Source: Niebla homalea (Eukaryota > Ascomycota > Lecanoromycetes > Lecanorales > Ramalinaceae). Taken from it: a stretch of DNA of 64,000 bases. The stretch lies in contig JAHGAU010000001.1 of assembly GCA_019925105.1 (NCBI GenBank), positions 2,728,001 through 2,792,000 of the forward strand, read 5' to 3'. Under the pieces are notes generated by a model, which was given only the letters and a program-made list of their open reading frames with translations, was not told the origin of the DNA and searched no databases. Below are positions 23,770 to 33,324 of the stretch, piece after piece. Positions within the stretch are counted from its first letter, which is position 1. Each line of letters opens with the position of its first letter. The translations under genes were made by a program, and so were the position numbers.

Positions 23770-26727
23770 GGCGCACGAATACCGCGTGAGATGTCTTTGT
23801 GACGATGCAAGACTATTGCTGGTTTCGTGCGACTGTCGAATTTTTTTTGGAGGGTTTTGACAGGGTTGGCTTCTGAGAGATGAGATTTCATGGGCAAAAC
23901 AGCGTGCTCCGTAAGCGAGAGGATTTTGGCTATGTCGGGCACGGAGTTCTCCCGGTGTTGTAACACTTCTATTACCGCTCCGCAAAGCAAAACCGTCCCA
24001 ATTCACGCATGCTATCACTCATAAGTATCGCCCAACGGAGCCGATTCATCCCCAGGCGATGGCCAGATCGGAGAGGAATAGGAATGAGGCATCTTCCAGT
24101 GCTCTTGATTGCATGGACGTGAGCTTGGCTGATGCCGGCGAAGAAGGCGTCCGTCAACATCCCGACTTCTTTGCAATTGTCAGCCACGCTCACGTCCATG
24201 TGCCACGCAAAGAGGCCATGATCAAAGTTACATTCGCTGTGTAATGCAGTAAGTAGGTTAGGCCGCTGATGCCGGTCATCATCTTTGCCGGTTTACTTAC
24301 TCAATAATGTGGCCTTTGAAGTTTTCCGACAAGACCTTCTACCAGGATCCACGAATACATCACACTTGATTCGAGCAGCGCCTGCGGGTCACAAGAGACA
24401 GAGAATAACCCGATATATAGCACGAGACTGAGAGATGATTCTTTGACGAAGGACAGTGTGTCGAGAAAGTCAGTCGTCATTCGGATTTGCAGACGACAGA
24501 CCTTGCGAATCAATGACCCATCAACGAAACATTGTCTCAGGTGTACCTCCCATGGTGCCATTCACTCGGCCTCCTTTCGATTGTGTAGAACTCAACAACG
24601 GCTTTGCGCGCTTCCCCACCGAGCTCAACTGTCGTCGAACTCCGGCAAGGTGCGGTATGTGTCCTCGGAGGCGGCTAAGTTCAGCATGGTCCAAGAGCAG
24701 ATTAAGGAGCTACCGGATCTTCTCAGCGGGAGCATGACTTAAAAAACAGAACCTTCAAGATCGCCTTGATCATATATATTTAGGCAGGTGCAGTACCTGC
24801 TTATCATGCCCTAGCGATGGACATATTGGTGCGAGATCGATGGGGTTTGATCCTTTGAAAACAGACTTGGGTGGCTTCAAATCACCACAGCGCACCATCT
24901 CAATGCCAAACGCACATGCTCGTCAATAGACCCTCGAACTCCAGGCTCAATTCAACGCATCTGCGGTTGAAGCGTTGGGGGACTGCCGATATAATGTGTT
25001 GCTGACGGAACCCTCTCAAGCCAGCGAGAGACGCAGCACATATTTCTCGAAACGTGATCTCTCAGCGAGATTGTGCAAAACCGGCTTGCTCTCCTTCCGG
25101 TGATTTTGTCGCCGGTCGTTCCTCAGATTCCGGGCCCTCGAGATGGGTTCCATGGATTCGGTGACCACCTGGAAGGGGAGTTGGCCTTTGGTCATGGTCT
25201 TGGAAAAAATAGCCCTTGCTGTTGGGTCGGTTGGCAATCAGTTCGATAAGATTCTGCGCTCGAGAGATGAAGACTGCTCTACACGGCAGCTTCGAGCCTT
25301 ATTATACTCGGGATTAGCGATATGGGTCTCCAATGTCAATGCGGAAGGCGCGAAAGTTGGCGATCAATGATTCGTCTGCGGTGATCAATCTCTTCTGGCT
25401 TCGGAGCGGTAAATCTGATTGTGTACCGTGGCAATACCGCCCTCTTTTCCTGGATATTTTGTCATCAGCAGCTATGAGATTTTTACTGCAGCCAGACCGA
25501 TGATTCCCAGAGGCAATCACCAAGCTGGCAGCTGCTGTAGATCGATCCTTCCCAGAGGCAATTTCTTCGAGAAATCACCATGCTCGCAGTTTCTCCAGAA
25601 GATCCTTGACGCCTCGCCGAACCGATGACTTTTACAAACCGCTTACTCCAGGCAAGCTGGGACACCGACCCACCATATCTAGAACGCTTTCTTCCCCCAG
25701 ACGCTCCCGCCTTTATCGATGATTGAACGGTCCAGAGTATATTTCCAGATTGCCCCCCTGGAATGGCGATCATCCGCGAGCATGGACATCCTAAGTGGTA
25801 GAAGAAGACTCTGTTCGCACATTCGGAGACTATGTTCTGTTAGGGTAGCTGGTCACTAGCACATAAGCCTCTGGCGTTTGGAGCGGCTCAGTGTTCTATG
25901 CAAAAAGCAAACGATCCGAAATGGCAGCCAATGAGCCACAGAGCTATTGAGATCTGGTGGAAGGCTCTTGGATCCCACGGCAGCTGATACCATTTGACTG
26001 GTCGAGACATAGGCTTCACTTCCCAGGTGCCAAAGCTCGATGAGGATACAAGTATACCTCGGGTTGCAATTCCGTTCGGTTCCGGTTAACACATTACCTC
26101 AACCTTAGTTGCTCAACAACCACACATTCGATTAACACGATTCATGCGCTCGGGGCTTACTCTCGGTCTTCTCTATCACCGAGACGGGTAATACGCATGG
26201 TGTTTTGTGGTGGATGATGCGGCCTGGGCGTCGGCTTTTTCGTTTTTGTAGGCACTCCATACAGGGGAACCCGGGGGCAGTCTGCTTCTGGCCCGTCTGT
26301 CAATGAATTGGACATGCCGGTGACGATGAGCGTTGTCAATGCATAATGCCACATTCTTGAGCAACATCAGGCTTCAGTGGACCAGTCATCGCTCTGCTCA
26401 GTTCACCGAGCAGTCCACGGCCTTCTAACATACGGAGTACTGGAGACCTTGGCAGGAGAGCTCGTGAAGAACAGCTGCGTGAGAAGCAGCTGTGAGGGTC
26501 GACTTCAATTAAGAGCTGAATATATACAAATTTGCTGGATTTTCTTGGAGAAGGAGTCCATGCAAAGGAGATGACAAGTTTTGTCGCTGACTACATTTAG
26601 CGTGCTTTTTATATTACTCGCTGGAATGATTTAAGCCAAGCTCAGTCTCCATCTCTTTTAACTTTCTTCCTTCTCACGGAAAGAAAACCGCCACACCTCC
26701 AATTCTTGAACCAATTGACGGGTGTCT
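23770..26727. other. Gene-poor stretch with a quasi-palindrome
   Basis: Between two subfamily-A BTB genes that diverge from here. Holds an 89-bp quasi-palindrome at 24112-24200. Frames at 24.3-24.7 kb and 25.0-25.8 kb on both strands show no recognisable domain. Confidence 0.4.
24112..24200. repeat. 89-bp quasi-palindrome
   Basis: The left arm starts CATGGACGTGAGCTTGGCTG at 24112 and the right arm ends with its reverse complement at 24200, with one mismatch in the outer 21 bases. Weaker pairing continues inwards for about 17 more bases on each side (for example GAAGAAG against its complement). The match ends abruptly outside both arms. Confidence 0.8.
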
Positions 26728-27671
26728 ATGATGGCTTCACCGGACTATGACGAGCACGAATGGCTGTTTCCAAAGGTCACAAGTCCTCAGTTGACCTCCT
26801 ATGGACCGGAAAACAGCCTCGAGGCCAGATTTGCAAGGTAGTCCAAGGGTCCCGCTATCAGGCTTCTGAACTGACAGTATGGCCTCCAGGAACGCCAATG
26901 GGCAACGTTACTGTGACATGACCATCGAAACCTGCGAATCCAAGGTCCAAGCCCACAGGGCCGTCATCTGTTCGGCCTCGCCAGTCATTGCTAGGGCACT
27001 CGAAGGCAATTTCCAGGTAGATGCCAGCCATATACTACCGGGAAGCCTGGGCTGACCATGTGCAGGAAGCAGTCACCAACAGCTACGCGCTGAGAACGGA
27101 GCACCATGAAGTAGTCTGATTCCTGCAATACTGCTACCTCTCCCGATATGACACCGTCGAGTCAGCTTTCACGGCTCTCTTCGAAGCAGGTATACTTAAG
27201 GACGAGGGGGGCATCCTAAAGCACCTCAAGCCACATCTGGACTTCATCCCGAGCCAGCTGGATCAACACGTCCAAGCATATGCAAGGGAGTTCCTGTACC
27301 AGTTTAACAGCCGACGTCTGATCCTCGACGTGGATATGTGGCGGATTCGGGATGTCTACGACGTCCCAGCCTTGAAAGCACATGCACTGGACTGGCTTGC
27401 CATCCGCTTGGAGGGACTCCTGAGACAAGGCGAGCAACTACCGGCTGAACCCTTCCTCAACATCATCAGACCAATCTATGACTGTAGTGGAAGCGACGAT
27501 GACAAGCCACGCATGTTATTGCTAGCCTGCTTGAGGCTCTTCAGCGGAAGAATGACATCGGAAATCTCCCGAAAGCGACTGAGCACGCTCGCAGCAGAGA
27601 TCAAGGAGGCTGGCGCGGCGTTCGTGGACGACTATGCGGAGCTACTGAGAAGCGTTGGTTTTGACAACTGA
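26728..27671 (+). pseudogene. BTB/POZ protein, cluster member 7, one in-frame TGA
   Basis: Exons 26728-26837, 26890-27016 and 27066-27671 would give 280 residues but for a TGA at 27117-27119 (codon 97). Introns are 52 and 49 nt, both with CTGAC. The BTB domain reads CDMTIETCESKVQAHRAVIC then SPVIARALEGNFQEA, and after the stop FLQYCYLSRYD. Downstream, LILDVDMWRIRDVYDVPALK and FLNIIRPIYDCSG are fully conserved and in frame to a proper stop. At the stop codon, paralogs have Ser-Arg or similar before F-x-Q-[FY]-C-Y; the Arg position suggests CGA to TGA. Exon lengths 110 and 127 nt equal those of the 22.8-23.8 kb gene. Either a very young pseudogene, a sequencing error or a readthrough gene. A truncated product would lack half the BTB domain. 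Confidence 0.8.
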
Positions 27672-30209
27672 CGCTTTCACACTTGGCATGAACAGCTGGC
27701 GGATGAAGGTGTTGGCTCAAGGGAGGGTCTCACAAGCTCCATCGGGCCCAAAGATTCGAGGTCTCTACGTTATGGATCAGTGATCGGCTGGGCAGCTGCG
27801 CATCTCCCAATTTGTCCAAACGCGCCTTTGACATCTTTGCTCCACCGGGACATCTCTCGACCAGCACTGCACAGACTTTACGGGCCTGGGGCTTTGGCGG
27901 AAGCAGCGCCGACGCTCTTGATCCCAGCACCAGCATTAATAGCAGCAGTTCTCGGTCAGAGCTCAGAAGCGGGTATACTATGCTTGGTTACAGAGTGACA
28001 TCGATCCCATGTCTACGGGACAAGGCTTTCTCCGCCGTGGCGAGTAATAGGGAGCATGGGGCTACCGCCTTCATCAATCAAATCCGCATCGTCTCGGATC
28101 AGCTATGCGGGTTACAATTACGTGAAAAAGGTTACTCGAAGGCGCTGAATGTCACTGTGCAGGGACTGAATGACCTCCGTAGAGACGCAGAATCACGTTG
28201 GAATTTAGAGCCGTCGGATTTCTTGAAAACTTGTATCGAGGACGAACACCTCCTGTGGCCGAACACGGCGTATAAGAAGGCATGGGCGAAAATTGAGACG
28301 GAAAGAAGGAAGGCGAAAGCAGAAGTGGGAGATTTGACAGCGGCGATGAGCATGGCTTGGTCACATTAGTATATAGCTCTCGTATCCATGAAATCAACAT
28401 TCATGACCACTGCCATTCATTCCCGCTTACCCATCTTGAAGGCCCCAACTTACTGTGACGAACAGAGGAGAACGTGGCCTTGTGCCTTCACAGCAAAGCC
28501 ACTAAGGAAGCTCTACAATGTCCTCAGTACATTGTGCCCTTCTACAGCTGATCTTAGCTTTTACAGGTCCGTGATAGCCTAGCAACAGCCTACTGCTCCC
28601 AAGCCAAAGCAGACATCGCAACTCCCACCGGTCGCAGAACGTCAACAAGGAGCCTGTCACTCCACCTGCTCCTCCCCCAAGCTGATCCCTGACAAGCCCC
28701 ATAATGATGTGGTGTGGCTCAGCCGCCTGCTGTGGCAGCCAGATCGGGCTATGCTAATTCCTCTGGCACCAGGCTGCAAATGGCATCACGAGGAAATCTC
28801 CAATATTTTCGAAGCAAAGGGAGAGCCAAGCATAGGGCAGCTGGAGTGATTAACAGAGGTCTTTGTCCTGAAGCTGAAGCGGAGGTAGGGAATAGAACAA
28901 GCACTAATGCGGCGAATTGCGCGGAAAGGAATGTGGAAGCCGCCAGCGGAGAAAGTTCAACGCTTTAAGAAAGGTGCAAGGCAAGGCGGGAAAGAAGCCC
29001 ACGTGATGACAAGCATGTTATCCGGAGGTGATGGCTTGAGTGCAGGAAGACAAGAAAATCCCGGATTGAGAAAATCTTATAAGGGCAAAGGTATTTCGGA
29101 GAGGTGTGTTCGTGAAGGAGAAGGTCCACGAGGTCGTGTCGCTGAGTGGGGCGAAGACGAGCATGATGGAATATCCAAGAGGCTGAGGATGTGGATGGAG
29201 AAGACTCTATCCCCAGGATGAGCGCGGGTGATGATTGCAAGAAGGAAATAGTCTATCGTTGATGGTACTATCTGAGCTGGAAGCTATAACCACTGAGCAA
29301 CTGCCAGAGTACTATGGTTGGGCATCCTGTCCCACATGCCACCTTACTCTCCAACGGAGACACTCTGCCTCCCGAGCCTGAGTAGAATGCGGAGTTAACA
29401 AAGGGTCCTCAGATAGAAAGCTTGCAGGCCATCAACGAAATAGAGTGGAACGCTGAGTCTACATCGCTTGACACGATATTGACATTCTTGAAAAATTGAG
29501 GGAAATGGTATAAACGTTCATGAGAGCTACTTACCCTAGTAGTGGCCACTCTCACCCTGCTTTGTTGCGGATCAAGGAATCTTCATGTTTTTCTTCCCCA
29601 TCAGTGCTGATCTTGACATCAGGCCCATTCTACTCCTTGCACCTATCTTCCGAGTCTGCCCAGCGTTGGACCGAGGCTTCTCATAGAGTTTCGGATGGCG
29701 AAATTCAACACGGGATGCTTCATGTAATGTGAAGCATCAGGAGGCGGCGGGGGTGTCTAGTCATCGTCGGTAGCGGTCTGCTAGAACAAATGGGCCTTTT
29801 GAGCCTAAGCACGACTGCCAGAAAAGTTGACATGAAGCAGCAGAGAATTGGAGGCTTGAGTGCGAGGAGATTGTATGTTACGATCACAACGGCCCTGCGT
29901 CAGCAGGTCACCCCTTCCAAAAAAAGACCGCGGTTTGGTAATAGCGACGCATCAATTACGTCCAGAGGGGAGAGCATAAGAAAGAGTTCAAGAAATTGGA
30001 TGATGGAATCGTAATTCATAATATCATACTGAACGATGGTACTACATACGGGAATAGTACCTTTCTGTCTCTCGAGATAATCGATCACCTGAATTGGGCC
30101 AAGGCCCTTTGGATTGCCATCTCACAATACTTTTAGGGCCGACCATCCTTTGTGAAAAGAGCGAAGGCGTTCGCTGTTGTTGCAATCTCAGTGCGGTCAT
30201 TTATCTTCC
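27672..30209. other. Gene-poor stretch with one plausible ORF
   Basis: Apart from the frame at 27812-28369 no gene is recognised. A basic frame at 28907-29221 (+) and short frames elsewhere have no domain. Confidence 0.4.
27812..28369 (+). CDS. Unrecognised ORF, start unresolved
   Basis: An open frame of 185 codons without a convincing ATG at its 5' end; the first in-frame ATG is at 27980. It looks coding: AFDIFAPPGHLSTSTAQTLR, a Ser-rich segment, then charged helices (GLNDLRRDAESRWNLEPSDF, AKIETERRKAKAEVGDL). An upstream exon joined by an unplaced intron is likely if it is real. No domain is recognised. It lies 140 bases after the member-7 BTB gene on the same strand but in another frame, and does not resemble its tail. 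Confidence 0.35.
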   Translation: MSKRAFDIFAPPGHLSTSTAQTLRAWGFGGSSADALDPSTSINSSSSRSELRSGYTMLGYRVTSIPCLRDKAFSAVASNREHGATAFINQIRIVSDQLCGLQLREKGYSKALNVTVQGLNDLRRDAESRWNLEPSDFLKTCIEDEHLLWPNTAYKKAWAKIETERRKAKAEVGDLTAAMSMAWSH

Positions 30210-31116
30210 TCAACAGTCGTAGTGTGGAGCATCGAGGTCATCATCCACCATCACTGCCAAAAAATTATCAATGCTCCTTGCAAGCGTCTGCATACGAGTT
30301 CGTAGAGGCTCCTCTGAACTGATTGCCTTACGAAATCGTCTCATATACTTGACCACCAAATTTCGCAAGTAGGGGTCGTCGTCAGTTGTGCAGTCGTAGA
30401 TTGGCGCAATCAGATTCAGGAAGGGTCCAGCTGAGCCGTCGTGCATCCAATGCTGCTCCAAACGATCGTCAAGCATCTTATGAGCAAATAGCTTCAAAGA
30501 TGATACGTCGTACATATCTCCCATGCGGTACATGTCCACATCAAGAAGCATACGCTGGCTAATGAGCATAGACTCAAAACTCTCCCCGGAGTCCCGGCTT
30601 TCTGTGCGAGACTGCCTCTCATCCTGAGCTACCAGAGCTGGGTCGGCTTCGCGTCGGCTATCCTGTTGAGATTGTACTACTAAATTCTGTCCTACAGGAT
30701 CGGCGATCCTGATGGTATCATAGGAGGACTGGTAGCAATACTGTACGAATCTTGACACAACTTCGTAGCTCTCTTGTCCCATATTGTAGCAGGCTTTTTG
30801 CGACTCCTGCGATTTTGACTCTTCAGCTGACATATTCGAGCTCCAGGGTAAAATGCGCCCACATACCATGAAGTCACTATCCAGAGCTCGTGCAATCACA
30901 GGAGAGATTGAACAGACAACAGCGTTATGAGCTTTGATGTCACACCCAGGAGCCTTGATGGTTATATCGCAGTACTTCTCATCGTTGAATAACCTTCAAG
31001 CTTGTTAGCAGTCCGCACCCTGCGAGCTGTGGCTTCAAGGCTCACTTTGTCATCCTCCGCTCTAGGCTGTTAGCCGGCTCGTAGGGTTTGAGTTGCAGCT
31101 TCGTGGAGTCTGTCAT
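30210..31116 (-). CDS. BTB/POZ domain protein, cluster member 8 (subfamily A)
   Basis: Exons 31116-31046, 30993-30867 and 30806-30210 encode 264 residues; introns are 52 and 60 nt. BTB features: LFNDEKYCDITIKAPGCDIK then AHNAVVCSISPVIARALDSD, ESYEVVSRFVQYCYQSSYD. A 60-residue charged linker (DSRREADPALVAQDERQSRT) follows, then MLLDVDMYRMGDMYDVSSLK and FLNLIAPIYDCTTDDDP, the post-BTB helix and IxPIYD motif, and a basic helical end. Exon 2 is 127 nt, the same as in the genes at 22.8 and 26.7 kb; exon 1 is shorter. The acceptor of intron 2 was chosen because TCGCAG/GAG restores exact alignment with member 6. Intact. Two decayed relatives lie immediately upstream at 31.5-32.6 kb in the same orientation, suggesting tandem duplication. 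Confidence 0.85.
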
Positions 31117-31501
31117 TGTTGATCTCTCTTGTGAAGTAGGGTTGTACGTGTCCATGACAAGTCACTCGCAAAAGATTCTGGTTTCACAAAATTCTGTGAA
31201 GTCTACTCTAAATATTTTTTAGCATTGCTATTGTTAGTACGCTAGATACCCAACGGCGGCTGTAATATACTGATCCTCGTTGGTTCATAATAGATTACTG
31301 AAGCTTAGACGCCAGGGTTTGCCCAAGCTGGCATAAAGAAAGAAACAATACACATATTATTTGTTTCGATACACCCAGAGAGCTACTGGGAAGCAAAGGA
31401 CCATACCAGATCGCAATTAGCACAAGATCATTGGGATATCCGCGTGCAGGACGATTGTGTGTGGAGATGGGGTCTTAATTGTTTAATAGATATTCCAGAG
31501 A

Positions 31502-32000
31502 CTATGTACCAGCATCGTAGAGCCAAGGGTCGCTACATCGTCGTTTGCTCGTTTGCTCCCCTGCCATTGTCTTCCAAATTTGCACATCCTCCTGCTGCTC
31601 TTCCATCTTATCAGTTACCTTAAGTTCATGCTTCTTGATAACGGCAGTCGGCGCGCAATCTGGCTCTGGAGAGGTTGACGTGTGCGGAGTCGTCACTTTC
31701 GCCAGTTCTACCTCCTTTTGCTCTTCGCTCCTACTATTCCCTGCATTTTCTGAAGGATACTCTTGTAATACCTTGAAAGACGTGCTCGGATCTTAGGACT
31801 CATATTTGATTGACGAAGCCTCTCCGTAATCCTCCCCCGGAGTCGTAAGTTTTGTCATGAAGGTCAACGGACTGGTAGCAATACTGCACGAATCTTGACA
31901 CAACTTCGTAGCTTTCTTGTGCCATATTGTAGTAACCTTCTTGCAACTCCTGCGATTCTGACGCTTCAGCTGACATGTTCGAGCTCCAGCCGGTCATCAA
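31502..32000 (-). pseudogene. Truncated tandem copy of the member-8 BTB gene
   Basis: Reading right to left, 32000-31860 encodes QESYEVVSRFVQYCYQS, almost identical to member 8, with the upstream acceptor region (SAEASESQELQ against SAEESKSQESQ) also retained. It then runs into a different linker (YDSGGGLRRGFVNQ) and a stop near 31800. Beyond that, TTPHTSTSPEPDCAPTA and MEEQQEDVQIWKTMAGEQ at about 31696-31502 form a second open piece. The BTB first half and the C-terminal MGDMYDV block are missing. The linker region is duplicated again at 32.4-32.6 kb. Confidence 0.7.
31641..31860. repeat. Direct repeat copy a of BTB linker DNA
   Basis: About 220 bases including CGGCAGTCGGCGCG and CTCTGGAGAGGTTG recur at 32403-32605 with scattered substitutions and small indels, same orientation, about 760 bases away. 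Marks the tandem duplication. Confidence 0.8.
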
Positions 32001-32239
32001 GCAACGCTATCATTAAGTCTTCAATCCACTTTGCAAGCCTGTGCAAGTGTGATAGTGAAGTCGGTCTTGAGGTAATGGCCCTCTCAATCGTCAGAGTGAA
32101 CGGAGGAGCATAGTGCGTAGATCATCACTCTAAATGCAGTTCTGTCCGCACTACCAGCAGACTGGTCCGCGGTACGCTTGCGTTTGCCCAATGATTCCTT
32201 GGGCAAAACGTCACGATTTTCATCTACCGGACCAATCGC

Positions 32240-32620
32240 TGTTGCTGGTCGTACAGTCGTAGATTTGGGCGATGATATTGAAAATGAGAAATGGCGAGCT
32301 CTTATGCTTCGAAAGCTAATACAGGCGAAATTCAAGGTCGCACGGTGTACACCACGTCAAAAGGTGGACTTCATACATGTCACCAAGTTGCCACATTCTT
32401 CGTAGTAGCGGCAGTCGGCGCGTGATCTGGCTCTGGAGAGGTTGGCGTATACGGAGTCGTCGCTATCGCCAGATCTATCTCCTTTTCCTCTTCGCTCCTA
32501 CTACTTCCTGCATTCTCTGAAGAATACTAATATGACAAATTTGAGTACTCGTGTCTAATTGACGAGGCTTCTCCGTAATCCTTCCCCGGAGTCGCAAGAT
32601 TTGTCATAGAGGTCGTTGGG
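32240..32620 (-). pseudogene. Second decayed BTB tandem copy
   Basis: Right to left: DLYDKSCDSGEGLRRSLVN (about 32620-32560), the linker TTPYTPTSPEPDHAPTA (about 32470-32420), then MWQLGDMYEV at 32403-32369 and NIIAQIYDCTT at 32279-32243. These correspond in order to the linker, post-BTB helix and IxPIYD motif of member 8, but the frame is interrupted by stops between blocks. The linker DNA matches that at 31.64-31.86 kb. Confidence 0.65.
32403..32605. repeat. Direct repeat copy b of BTB linker DNA
   Basis: Partner of the repeat at 31641-31860; copy b is about 20 bases shorter because a segment before TTGACGAGGCTTCTCCG is missing. Confidence 0.8.
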
Positions 32621-32785
32621 GGGGGGGGGCAGAGCATTGTGAAGCACGTGCGGAGAAATCGTGAGATTCTGCTCGATGTAGTCATTGATTGAATGGAAGT
32701 AATTAGGGTTAAAGAAGTCAAGAAGACCATCGAGACCCGACGGTTCACGGCCGCCGAAAGGCTGATGAGCGATGTCCGCATCCAA
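32555..32785 (-). pseudogene. Fragment of an unrelated protein fused to BTB relic
   Basis: Upstream of the second BTB relic the minus strand reads KVHTLLDADIAHQPF, SGLDGLLDFFNPNYFHSIND and ISPHVLHNALPPPP, clean protein-like sequence that does not resemble the BTB family. A 12-base G run (plus strand, 32618-32629) sits at the junction, where the frame passes into the BTB linker. It looks like a truncated exon of some other, probably enzymatic, gene; I cannot name the family. The frame is closed on both sides. Confidence 0.4.
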
Positions 32786-33324
32786 CAGTGTGTGGACTTT
32801 TATCGCCCAGGAGGAAGAGGTCGGATGTTCAGTTGGAATGAGAAAGTCGTTTCCATATCTGGGGGAGAGGACGTCAGACCAAGGTTCACAGAACTCGCTC
32901 CTTTGGGCAGGCCTAAGCGTAAATTACCTATTTGTGAGCAGCGAAACTAACAGTCTTAATGTTACCTGTGCTCTGCGAGAACAGCGGCATAGGCGGCCGA
33001 GTACGCGGAAAGTCACTCTAAGCGTTCAAGTCTTCCGAGGAATCAGGGGCCGATGAAGCGTAAAACCGTAGATGCTGACCAATAGTGCTGTTATAGTCGC
33101 GGTGCGATGGGGCCTTTCCCAGATTTTTCTGTTTGGCATCCTATAAGCCATCATTTCCAGTATTTTATTGAGCGTCAGCGACGTTGTATCTCTGTTACGG
33201 TCTAATCCTAATTCCTTCACCCTCGCTTTACTGAGTACGATCTTAGCTTTCCTAGACCCTGGCTGATCGAACATCGCCCGTCAGCGGCCGTAGCGAACCA
33301 CATATTAGCTTGCAATCAAGACCA

